The notes under the pieces were generated by a model. It was given only the letters and a program-made list of their open reading frames with translations, did not search any database and was not told the DNA's origin. Source: Hevea brasiliensis (lineage: Eukaryota > Streptophyta > Magnoliopsida > Malpighiales > Euphorbiaceae). Taken from it: 64,000 nt of DNA. Shown in pieces: positions 34,277 through 46,323 of this stretch; the stretch's first letter is position 1, and every line of letters starts with the position of its first letter. The translations under genes were made by a program, and so were the position numbers. The DNA is taken from the NCBI RefSeq assembly GCF_030052815.1, contig NC_079505.1, forward strand, positions 11,653,650-11,717,649, given 5' to 3'.

Positions 34277-37200
34277 CTTGCCTTTCGTTGTAAGTCACGA
34301 TGGAAGACTTTGCTGTTCATGGAAAATGATACCATTTTGATTACGAATGGCTAAATAATAATAAAAAAAAATCTTTTTTTTTTGTTTTAATTAAAACTTT
34401 TTAATTTTATATATAACTTTAATTGTAAAACTTTCATATTTTTTTAATTTTAATAATAAATTTAATTAAAATAATTAAATTCATTGATTAATAAAAATAA
34501 TTCTAATCCTTTTGATTTTATTAATTTGTTCAATAATTTTTAATTCAGAAAACTTCGTATTGACTAATATTGACAATGTAGATAAATATTTGAATTATTT
34601 TTATCAATTGAATCATCCCATTAAACAAACCACTAAAATTGAAATTAATATGAAAATTTGAGTATTAAATTGATAAAATTAAAAGACTTACTTAAAATTG
34701 AAAAAGTTTACAAAGGTTTGAACTTTTCTAGTCATTTGGCCATTATGAATCTAAGGTAATACGTTTTGAATCACTGGACTAATAGCTCGATGGTTAAGCA
34801 CTAGCCTCTTATGTAAGAGATTTAGAGTCTAATCTTTGACAAATCTATATTTATTCTAAATATTTTCAAAGCATAAAAAGATAATGAGCAAAATCATATA
34901 AAATATATTATGAATTTACGATAGAAATAAGCATGATATTGCGAGATATTTTGTCATCACTATGAAAAACTTTCCATTACAAAATTTCACCTTTAACATC
35001 CTGTCGATTTGGTCAAAGTTAATGCTTCAGTCGTTGCAACTATGCTACAGTTGATCTCAAAAATTAAAGTTTTAATCATAAAAATTTGTAATAATTAAAA
35101 AATTAAATATATTAATTATAAATATTTTTGAAATGATTAATTTTAAAAATTTATTTTTATTAACATTTAAAAATAATAATTTTTATAAATGATTTTGAAC
35201 TTCCAATTGCAATATTATATGAAACTATAATTTTTTTCTTTTTATTCTACGAAGGCCTAATTAATAGATCGAGTAACAATGGATAGGTAGATAAAGAGAT
35301 TCGAACTCAAGATCTCACCATTTCCTTTACTTTAAATATAAAGAAAAACTAATCAGACTGCTCCTGATTGACATAAGACTATAATCGTTAACCTTTAATT
35401 TTGTACAATGAATATTGAGATATGTCACCAAATCTATACGATTTTAAATGCATATTTCAGTTGGCAATCTCATTTTTCAGTATTTTATAGACCCAGGTTG
35501 TATAATAATTTGACTTGAGCTTCCTAGCTTGATCCACTACTTGGCAAATGTTCCACCACTCATCATGTCTTGAACTGCTTGCTTTAATGGAGTCAAGTCT
35601 TGTGTGGCCTGCCCATAAACAATTTTTCTTGCCTTTTTTATACGGCAAAATAAAGGAATTAGTTTGCTTTGTCTGAGTCAAGTCTTGAGGGAAAGTGTGA
35701 ATCTAATACATACCGTCTAGCAACACTTTTTCTTGCCTTCTTTATAAGGCAGAATAAATGACTTTATTGTTCATTGAAAATGATGCCATTTTGATCATGA
35801 ATATAAGATAATAAGATTGAACCATTGGGCTAATAGCTCGATGGTTGAGCATTTGCTTGTTAGTTTAAAATCGGTTGGTTCAATTCAGAAACAAACAAAA
35901 ATAACCAATTAATTAAAATAAAAAAATATAAAAACTGAAATATGTTGAGGTAATGAAAGGAATCAAACCGAACCAATTCTATTATTTTAATTTAGTTTTT
36001 CGATTTTGACCTTCTCTTTTCACTTCTCTATATTTGCCTCACTTTCTTTGATATTCTTTCAAGCCAACTAATTACATACCGAAATAGAAAATCTTCGACA
36101 CATATTCTTTCTCATGAACAGAAAAAATTATAGTATATATAAAGAACACTAAAAAATAGTATTATCTCAACTACAAATTTTCAATTTTACTTTATTTATA
36201 AAATAATGAGACTCGTATATTTATAAAGAGAAAGTATGTACTTGTGAAAATTATGTGCAATTTAGAGCAATGTCCAGGTCGAGTGCTATCCTTGAAACAA
36301 TTAAAATGATTTGAATTCTAATATTTTACTGATTCGATTAATTAAAACTAATTCAAAATCTAATATTTTATGAGTAGGGTCTGATTAGCACAAGGGTCAG
36401 ATTTGAATTATTTACAACTCTGACAATCAGTGCACAACGTGGTTGGAATGCGAAGTCTTCCTAGCTTGGTCAAATACTTGGCAAATGTTTCAACACTCAT
36501 CATGTCTTGAACTACTTGCTTTAATAGAGTCGAGTCTCGTGTGCCCCACCCTGCAACATTTTTTCTTGCTTTTTTTATACGGCAAAATAAAGGAATTAGT
36601 TTGCTTTTCCTGAATCAAGTGTTGAGTGGAAGCGCGAATCAAATAAATGACTTTACTGTTCATGGAAAATGATGCATTTTGATTATGAATCTAACATAAT
36701 AGGTCTAATAGCTCGACCAATGAGCCATTGCTTTTTAGTTTGAAATCGATTGGTTTGATTTGGAATTAAACCAAAATAATCAATTAATTAAAATGCAAAA
36801 GTATAAAAACTGAAACAAGCCTAGGTTATGAAAAGAAACGAACCAAATCAGATAGATTATTTTAGTTTAATTTTTCGATTTTGATCTTCTCTCTTCACTT
36901 CTTTGAATTTTTCCTCAGTTTCTTAGATATTCTCTCAAACCAACTAATCATATTCGTTCTTATGAACATGAAAAATTATAATATGAATCGGACTCATTAA
37001 AAAAAATAATATTTTCTTTATTTATAAGGAAGTAAGACTCACATATTTATAAAGAGAAAGCATGTACTCGTAAAAATTCTAATATTTTACGAGATCAAGC
37101 AGTATTCACAATTAACTTAAAACAATTAAAATGATTTGGATTCTAATATTTTACTAATTTAATTAAAACTAATTCAAATTCTAATGTTTACGAGTAGGGT

Positions 37201-38350
37201 TAGTTGAATTATTTACAACTGTGATAATCAGTATAAAGCGTTGATCCATGCTCAATTATTTCATATCTTATAAATCAAAGCCAATTTCTGTAAATGTCCA
37301 TATTTTGCTGCTTTCTGCAGTCCACAAGTTGGGGAATGGTCGTTGACTCGCAAGTCTTGATTTCAAATGGAACCACCATATTTTAATGCTCCCATGTCCG
37401 GACTGACTTTATTTGCGATTTCCATTCCGCCCATTTATATTTGGTTAAGAAGAAAATAGATAAAAAAGAAAATTTTGAAAAGATAATAAATGTTAGATTC
37501 TACTCCTATTTTCTTTTCAAATTGAATGAAAGTGGGAGAAAATGCTTAAAATTACAAAATTATCTCCTTATTTGTAGATTATTTTTGAATATTTAATGAT
37601 AAAATTATAATTTTATTATTTAAAGAAATAACTTTCCTTTCAATATATATTTTCCTTCCTATTTCTAAACATATATATTAATCATTGTATTATTTTATCT
37701 TCTTCCAATTATTTTTTTCCTCCCATTCAAACATAATGTTAATTTCTTTTTATATTAAAATAAAAAAAATTATTATTTAATCTCTCTATTTTAATAAAAT
37801 TAAATATTTAATACTCTTTTTTTTCAAAAATATATTGATAGTTGTATTTTGTTGCGTCTACTCTTTAGTCTTTCCGTTTAGTTTAAATTATATTAATTGT
37901 GTATTCTTTTATCTTCTTCCAATTATTTTCTTTTATCAAGAAAAATTATTATTTAATTTCTCTATTTTAATAAAATTAATTATTTAATTCTTATATTTTC
38001 AAAAATATATTAGTAGTTATATTTTGTTAGTCTACCGTTTAAATCAAGTTTTCTTGTCAATGTATTTAAAAGAAAAATAACTTACTATTACGAGAATTAA
38101 ATAATTTAAAGACTTCAAAAATAGAAAGAGAGTATGTAATTATATTTTTCAAATTACATAATTAAATAAAATTACAAACTCGCGCATTAAATAACCATAA
38201 GGATTAAGCAGTAAATGGGAAAAAAAAGGAAATTAATAATATAATTTTTCAAAATAGAGAATCAAATAGTTAGTTTATGTAAAATAAAGGGATTAAATAA
38301 AAATTTTCCCTAAAAAGTTAACTTACAAATTAAAATTTAATTTCATACAA
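34277..38350. repeat. 4.07 kb block missing from copy A: older duplicate of the RLK flank
   Basis: The left two thirds is a diverged second copy of the RLK 3' flank: 34277-35450 resembles 25495-26900, and 35460-36440 resembles 26900-27730 (same CATCATGTCTTGAACTGC stretch, tRNA-like modules at 34780-34838, 35831-35892 and 36705-36770). 36118-36560 closely repeats 33530-33980, so a local duplication of about 2.6 kb is likely. 37390-37570 matches 57945-58200 of copy C. No gene is seen. Confidence 0.7.
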
Positions 38351-39282
38351 TTTAATTAATATTACTTTTAGTATCGAAAATTTTCGAAGCAAATAAATAA
38401 ATCACATTTATAAATAATTATATAATATTTATAATTATTTTTAAATTTTAATTATCATAATAAATTATTATTTTATATCACTAATAATCGTATCTTGATT
38501 TAACTTCAAAATTGTAATACTATTTTTATCATAAAAGTTTTTATTATATGATTGTTTATTAACAAAATTTATTTGCATATATATAAAATAAAAAACTGAC
38601 AACGGATTAAACCTAAGTCACGGGCCACAATCATAGTATTGATAGGTGAAGTTAATCCAATAAATACAGAGAGAGTATTTGATTTGATTTATAAGTCAAT
38701 TAATTTTATTTATAAGTAGAAAGTTAAACGTATATTAATATTTGATTTGATTTATAAATTAAAAAATATATTTAACATAAGTAAGAAATTTACTTATGAC
38801 TTATCTATTTATTTTGAAAGCACTATTTCATTAATAGTAAAAAAATTATATTATTTTAATAATTTTTATAAATATCAATATTATCCTCATTTTAACAATT
38901 GCAACACTTAATTACATATCATTTATATAAATTTGAACAATTAAATTACTTTTAAATATATTTTAACTAAATATTTAAATTATTTAAAAGTTATTATTAA
39001 GTAATCTTACAATACAATTAACTACTTATTTTTTTAATTTAACTTATAAATTAAAAAATATATTTTAAATAAAAAATTAAAAATAAGTAGTAAAATCGAA
39101 CATGTTCATAATTGACAATAGTGGTAATAATTAATGAGAACTTTTGGGCCCTAGCAGCCTCCAAATCCAATTTTCAAACACTGTCAAGCCCAGGGGCGAA
39201 GCTTGGGGCCGCAAAGGAAGTTTGGCCCTCAAAATGTGAAGTTTTGGCGTGTGGATAGCTTTGTTTCTTTCTTCTTCTTCTG

Positions 39283-39316
<34 letters not shown>

Positions 39317-39367
39317 CCGCAAGTTTTAGAGATTTCCTTTTACATCTTTCCCACACATATGACCACA
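38351..39367. repeat. Copy of 11034-12039 with expanded poly-T
   Basis: Collinear with A. The T run at about 39284-39316 is over 30 bp, against a shorter interrupted tract in A and C; lysine-run frames on the minus strand here are artefacts of it. It ends at CACATATGACCACA, where B jumps to the equivalent of 16378. Confidence 0.75.
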
Positions 39368-41267
39368 AAAATAATCAATTAATTGAAATAAAGAAAAAAA
39401 AAAGAAAACTCAAACATTCGGAGATAATGAAAGAAATTGAATCGAATCAATTCTATTATTTCAGTTTAGTTTTTCAATTTTGACCTTTTCTTTTTTACTT
39501 TCCTATATTTGTCTCACTTTTTTGAATATTCTCTCAAAGTAACTAATCACATGCCAAATAGAAAACCTTCCACACATATTTTTTCTCACGAACAGTAATT
39601 TTATCTTGACCATATATTTTTAATTTTACTTGTAAAGAGAAGTGAGACACACATATTTATAAAGGGAAAGTATGTATTTATGAAAATTAAATGCTCACAA
39701 AGATTTAGGATTTGATTAACACAAGGGTAGGTTGAAATATTTACAACACTGATAATTAGTACAAAGCATTGGACCTCGTGATTCGCGCTCAATTATTTCA
39801 TATCTTATAAATCAATGCTCAGTTATTTCAAATCTCTGTAAGGGTCCATAAGTTGATAAATAGTCGTTGACTTGCAAGTCTTGATTTGAAATGGAACCAC
39901 CATTTTATAATTATGCATATATACTCAACATTTTAAAATCACAAAATTATCTCTATATTTTATAAATTATTTTTGAATATTTAAAGATATATTATAATTT
40001 TCTCATTTTAAAAAATAAATTTTCTTTCAAAATTATATATACATATTCCTTAATCATTGTATTCTTTTATCTTCCTTCAATTATTTTCTTCCTCCCATCT
40101 AAATATAGTATTAATTTATTTCTATATTAAAATAAAAAAAATTAATATTTAATCTCTTTATTTTAATATAATTAATTATTTAATTCTTTTATTTTAAAAA
40201 ATATATTACTCGTTCTACTTTGTTCTATCTACTCTTTAATCATCTTTCCGTTTAGTTGAAATCAAGTTTTCTGTTTGTAAATGCTCTGTTGCCCTTTAGT
40301 AGCTCATAAGCATTTTGCAGACAATTAGTTTGGAATTTTTTTTTTTTTTGGAATTTTCCATTTGGGGATTATGAATAATAAGTGGCTGAATTGCGTAGAT
40401 TTTTTTATAAGCTAATTTTTATTAAATTTAGCTAAATTACATAGAAGGCGTATGCCAAGAATTCCTTTTACTATTTGCTGAATTTCTCAAATTTGGTGTG
40501 GAATGGAGCTTGATTTTCTTAATGGGTGAGGGGAATTCGAGAATACCCACCACAAGAAGTAAATGGGCAGAACAGGGAAAAATTATTAAATACAATTATT
40601 GTATATTGAAACGATTTTATTTTTTATTATCGATCATGGTAGATTCTATATTGTTTAAAGTGCATGTGTTATATATACAATGATTATTTCGAATATATTT
40701 GTTTTTGTTCTAACTTATTAAAATTTCCCTTCAAGAAGGAATCAAAATTTAAGTTTGAATATTGCTAAATGAGTGTGTGTGTGTATATATATATAAAAGT
40801 TTTGTAGAATTTGATTTTGAAAGAAAACTGAAAGTGACTCCTTCCTCTCATTCAAGAAATGAGCAGTATACAATTGTATACAAAGTTACCAATGTCTGTT
40901 ACAACTCATCTAACTAACTGACAAAAACAAGTAATAAATTTTATGCAAATTTTAACCAATCCAATTCCAGGCAAGCTATAACCAACAATTCGAGAATTAG
41001 TTCCAATAATATTGAAGAGTTAATATTATTCTTATTGCTAATTAGTAATGAGTCTAGTAAGTCACACACATACGAGTAATATGATCAAAGTATAATTAAT
41101 TTGATTAATTAATTAAATAGTTTAATTAATTAAATTAACAAATTTAGTTTGTAATTAGATTGTAAAGTTCCTAATATAGCTTGAAACTAAATTTATCAAT
41201 AGAAATATTCAAGTTAATATTTAAAGTGTTTAAATATAAATTTAATTAATTAAGCATAAGGAAGGAA
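39368..41267. repeat. Copy of 16378-18276
   Basis: Non-coding and nearly identical to copy A, except for a short insertion (GTTCCTAATATAGC region) near 41166. It ends in GGAA directly before a CACTA-like end. Confidence 0.7.
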
Positions 41268-43178
41268 CACCACAAAAAAAAGCGATTGTTTTGAGGCGGA
41301 ATTTGTAGCGGAAATAAGTCCGTCGAAAGAATTTCTTTTAGCGACATATTTTCAACGGATTAATAACGGGTATCAATTTAAGGGAATAGTGACGGATATT
41401 AAACTAATTAGCGACGGGTTATTAACAAAATTTGTGACGGACAATAGTTCCTTCAGAAATCCGTCATAAAGTTTAGATTTTAAGATTTAAAACCCTAATG
41501 TCGACAGCCGTATTTTATCTCCTCTCTTTCAAAACGGCTCTTCCTCTTTTCTCTCTTTTTTAAACGGTGGGAATTGCTCCGTCTTTCCGTTTGTGACAAT
41601 CCACCACCGTAAGTAATTTGGTTTCAGCGCTCTCGACAGTAATTTGTTCTTCTCAATTTCCTGCATCTGGTTTCAGCGCTCAATAGGTAAGTAATTTGAT
41701 TTTATTTTTTTATTTGATTTTAGTTTTAGATTTCTAATCGAATTTCTTGCGTTCTCTTTCTTTTCTTAATTTACTTTGTATAGAAAATTCAAGTGCAGTA
41801 TTGTATTCGTGTAGTTTTTAGATATGAGCTTCGCATTTTTAATTTTTCGACACAATGATAAAATGGTCAAATACAGATGATTATTAAATAATTGAGGGAT
41901 TAACGTAAAGGGACAAGAGGGTATCCATATGAGAAGATGTTAATTTAGAGCTACGGGATCAAAATTCAAAAGTATTGACTTGTATTTGAACTATAGGGGA
42001 GAAGAATTAGTCTGTGTTAAAAAAGATGCAAATGACAAGAGAGAACATTAATATAATTCGGAACATGGCATGTGTGAATGAGCAAATGGACAACCATGTG
42101 ATGATGGTTTGGATTGAAGTGGACAAGTGCTGGGGTTATTTTTATGATTTTGACAACTCCAAGGTTGAAAAATTATTTCTAATTTCATTTTATATTTGAT
42201 TTTAATGAGTTTGATGAGATGGTTTATGCTTATTATGTCATTAAATAGTCATTAAGAATATAATCAGAAATAATTCAAGACTGCATTATTTGCTTAAGAA
42301 AATGCAATATCTATCATAGAAAAGTAAAGTATTTACAAAAATTGTATTTAGATACATAGAATTAAAACTATTTATAAATGAATCCCTATAAAATTAGAAT
42401 ATTTATAATGAAAAAAGAGGAAAAATTACAAGGAGCAGACAGAGAATGAAAAGTTGGTCCAAACTAATTACAAATCAATTGTTGAGTTGTAATCTGGAAT
42501 TTCCTTTGCTGTTGTTTCATTGAATGTGTAAAGGAATTTTTTTTAGTTGTCTCTGCCCCTCTGGCATACATGTGCACACTTGCATCTCTTTTTCTAGCTG
42601 ATAAATAAGATTTATTTTACTTGCATTTTAATATCTGATGATGTAAGGACAGCCTGATTGATGCATGTCCATGGGTTGGATTCACCTAAGTTCTATTCCT
42701 TTATTTTTTTTCTTTATTTCTTTCATTTTTGTGAAAGCATTGAAAAAAAAAGTTGCTGTCCACATCAGTATTAGGTAAAATTCCTAAAAAGACTTAAGCA
42801 ATTCTTTTAACACTAATGTATTTGATAAAAAATTAAAAAAAATTAAGTATTAAAAGTTATCATTTAAAAGTTTTAATTAAGTTCAGTATGTTTTTGTTAA
42901 ATGGTATTAGATTAATCTTTATTTTGGTATGAATCAAACTTTTTTTTTTTTTAATATTGAGCTGTCTATAAATTTAGTTTCTATAAATTTTATGCTCTAA
43001 ATGTTTATGCTTGGACACGAAAAGATGTGTTATTACCTATTGATCAGATATTAGATAAAAGTATTAAATATTTAATGGCTCAACATACCCATACGCATTA
43101 CCAAATCACACCTTTCTTTTTCTTTCTTTCTTTCTTTTTTTTTTCTTTCTTTCTTTCGTGGAAACTGGAAATAAAGAG
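41268..43178 (+). mobile_element. CACTA-like (En/Spm) transposon end with unidentified interior
   Basis: It starts CACCACAAAAAAA, one base off the usual CACTACAAAAAAA terminus. The next 200 bp are dense in the subterminal motifs of CACTA elements: GCGG, CCGTCG, GCGAC, GACGG and CCGTCA in both orientations (41282-41470). Then comes a 5'-leader-like pyrimidine-rich stretch (41510-41700). No transposase is seen; the 61-aa frame at 42014 is not recognised. The right side ends in a CTTT-repeat tract (43106-43158) and shows no matching inverted terminus, so the element is truncated or other DNA has replaced its end. It is absent from copy A at the same place. Confidence 0.65.
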
Positions 43179-46100
43179 AAAATTATATAAGAAGTTTATG
43201 TAATTATATAAGAAGATACAATGAGTCTTAAAGAAAAAACTTTCTATTTAATTTTTATTTTCCTTTAAAAATAAAAAGAATTGTGGGCTTTTATTTATTT
43301 TATCAAAATACCATACTATGCCTTATTAGCCTTAGAAAGCCCAATTAGATCCAATTAGGTTTTTTAATAAAACAAATTCTTAAAATTAAATTAAAAAATG
43401 AATTTTATTTAAATTTAATTAAACATTTTTTACTCTTGAAAATTATTTTCTCCAAGAAATATACTATGCATATGATTATTCATTTTCAATGTCTTTAAAT
43501 ATATCTCACAATCATACAAATTTTTCATCATTGAGTTCTTCACAACCTCAATACACATACTCATAGGGTACAAAAATAGGGGTCCACAAATAAGATGCAA
43601 TGATGGACTTATCCAAGATGCATTCAGGGGAAGAAGTTGAAAGTATACTTCAGTATTGCCATTCCTCGCCTTGCAGAGGACACTGCAGCACTTCAAAAAT
43701 AATGCAATCAAGTTTCTAAACAAGTAATGTAATGCTAATTATATTGGAAATATTTGTGATGAGTTTGTAGGCTTCCAAAATTTAATATCATAATTTGCTT
43801 CAAAATCATGAGTATGAAAAAGCAAGAAGAGGAAGCAAAGCCTTTCTATAAACCTACAATGTTAACTTTTTTTATTTCCATCTTGTAAATTTCAATCAAT
43901 TATTTGTATTGGTTTAAGTCTAGATTTATATAGAAAATTTTACATAACTTAGTTTTCACGAAATTCTTAATTAAAAGGGAACAAATCAAAATGTTCACTT
44001 TTTTAAAAAATGAAAATTTTAATTTGGGAAAGCATTTTAGTTGAAAGTTACATTTAATTTACTTTCCAAAGCTTCAAATGGATTAGAAATCCGATTTCTA
44101 TGTTAAAAGTTATTGCTTTTTTTTTTTTTTTTAAGTTTTTGGGGAATCAGAGCAAAAGCACTATAGGCAAACGAAACTAGGATTTTAGGTAGGCAAAAGT
44201 CTTTTTTCAAAAATGACATTCTAGCTGAAGGGATTTTGGTAGCCTAAAGTAAGGACTTCGACAGCTGAACCTAAGTTTTTAGAATATATATTTATATATA
44301 TATATATATTAAGTGATTGAACAACAACGGTCATGTTTATACTAAAACTATGAATAAAAGTTTTTTGTATCTAGAGAAAGTTACAGCCACCATTTATTTA
44401 TGAATTTATTACATTAGAATCCTCTTTCACACTTTCTTTATCTATAACTTGAGTTAAAGCATTTAATTCTTTGAGATTTCTTTTGAATTGTAATTTTTTT
44501 TATTGTTTTGAGATAGAAAGTGAAGTTGTTCAGTAAATTTATTATTTCTCTTCATTAAATAGTGGTTGTACAATATTAAGTTACTCTTTGGTGAAAAAAA
44601 GATCGTAAGAGAGGTAGAGTTTAGTCTCAAGGAATAATAAAAAAATTAATCATCACCCTATGAAGATTGATTAGTAGAGTTAACTCTCAAGAAGAGCTTG
44701 AAGAGAAGATATAGGTTTTTAAAGCTGAATTTTAATAAATTTCTTGTGCATTTCAATTTTTTCCCTCCATTCTTGTTCTTTAAATTGCTAATTTTCATCT
44801 TAGCTTTCAAATTTTTAATTACAATTCAATTCACCCCTCTTGGATTATTTCAAGGGACAACATACATTTTAAATATAATAAATATAAAATTAAAACTATA
44901 TTTAAATATATATTATATTTAAAATATATTTGGCAATAATTACTATACTTTATATATTTAAAATATTTGAATATTTTATATATTTAAAATATATTTTAAA
45001 TTTTATGTTAACTATATTTAAAAATTTGGTGAAACAAAATTTAAATATATTGAACAAATTAAAAAAAATGCATAATATGAAAAATGGATTATTATGTAAA
45101 TGAAAGATAGTTTAAATGCTTTTTTTTTCTTTATATTCTTTTATAAAACTATAATTTATCACTATAGTCTAAATTTTATTTTTCTTGAAATAAAAAATAA
45201 AAATTAACGTGATTGACATGTAAAAATAATAATAATATATTATATTGTAGATCTAATATGTATAATTATTAATTATAAAATATATTAACTTATAAAGTTT
45301 AAAGGAAGAGAATGAAGAGATTATTTTATTAATAAAATAAAATTTTAAAGATTTAAACGTTTTGATTGAAAATAGAATTAAGAATATTTTAATATTTTAT
45401 TATAATTAATGATAAATTAATATGTTAATAAAATAAAAAAATGAGAATTAAATAATATAGCAATTAATATTTTTGAATAGGACAAACGTTACGTTGTTTA
45501 GCTGATTAGTAGCCTGTTTATATAAAAGTTCTTTACATAATAAAAGAATTTTTTGATAAATTCACTATCACATTATTTATAAACAAATTAAAAAAATTAA
45601 ATATTTTATAATAATATACTATTTAATTTTTTTAACATTTCTATAATTATAAATAAATATAAATATTATGAAGTATTTGATTAGTTTAATTTATAAATAT
45701 CATGATAGATTAAATTTACTTATAAAAGAATTAATTAAAAATTCCTTTTTTTTTAGTAGTATAGCAATAGTCATAATATAAATATTGTGACTTCATAGTG
45801 TTTTTTTTTTTTTAATAGGAAAAGTTTTTTTAGTGAAAGATATTGAATAAATAATTTGAATTAGTGATTTTGAAAGAGCTATATTTAATTAAAATTTGAG
45901 CTATGAATTAAATTCCTAACTTTTTTATATAATTTATTTATAAATTATTTCATTAATTTTTATGATTGAATTCTATCATATGTTTTAAACTCAAAATTTT
46001 ACAGTTCTAAAATTAATTAGATAGTATTTTTATAAAATTTTTTTAATTTTAAAAAGGAAATTTATTATTATAAAAAAACCCATATTATTTCGTAAATTTT

Positions 46101-46228
46101 AAAATTATTGAATTATTTATGAAATTATATTTAAATTTAACCAAAATTAAATAGAAAACTAATTAAATCAAGGAATGAAAATCAATTAATCTCTCACTCT
46201 AGCCATAGGAAAAAGGCTAAAAAAAAAA
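43179..46228. repeat. 5' flank of RLK2, copy of 19673-22733
   Basis: AT-rich, no gene, nearly identical to the RLK1 upstream region. The minus-strand frame at 43430-43723 is longer than in A owing to a single-base difference, but it is not recognised. Confidence 0.7.
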
Positions 46229-46323
46229 TTTTATATTAGGGAAAACTAAAATAAAATTTCCCTCTTTTGTTTATTGTTCAAGCACACCAATCCCCTTCAT
46301 CAATTTCATTCCACAGTACATAA
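46229..46323 (+). promoter_or_regulatory. Candidate TATA region and 5' leader of RLK2
   Basis: TTTTATATTA at 46229-46238, 86 nt before the ATG, is the same as before RLK1. Transcription may persist although the frame is broken. Confidence 0.3.

Noticed and set aside
39131..39368. Lysine-rich minus-strand frames
   Set aside because: They are translations of the expanded poly-T tract and are absent from copies A and C in this form.
42014..42199. 61-aa gene inside the CACTA-like block
   Set aside because: No similarity recognised and no transposase motif; left as part of the mobile element.
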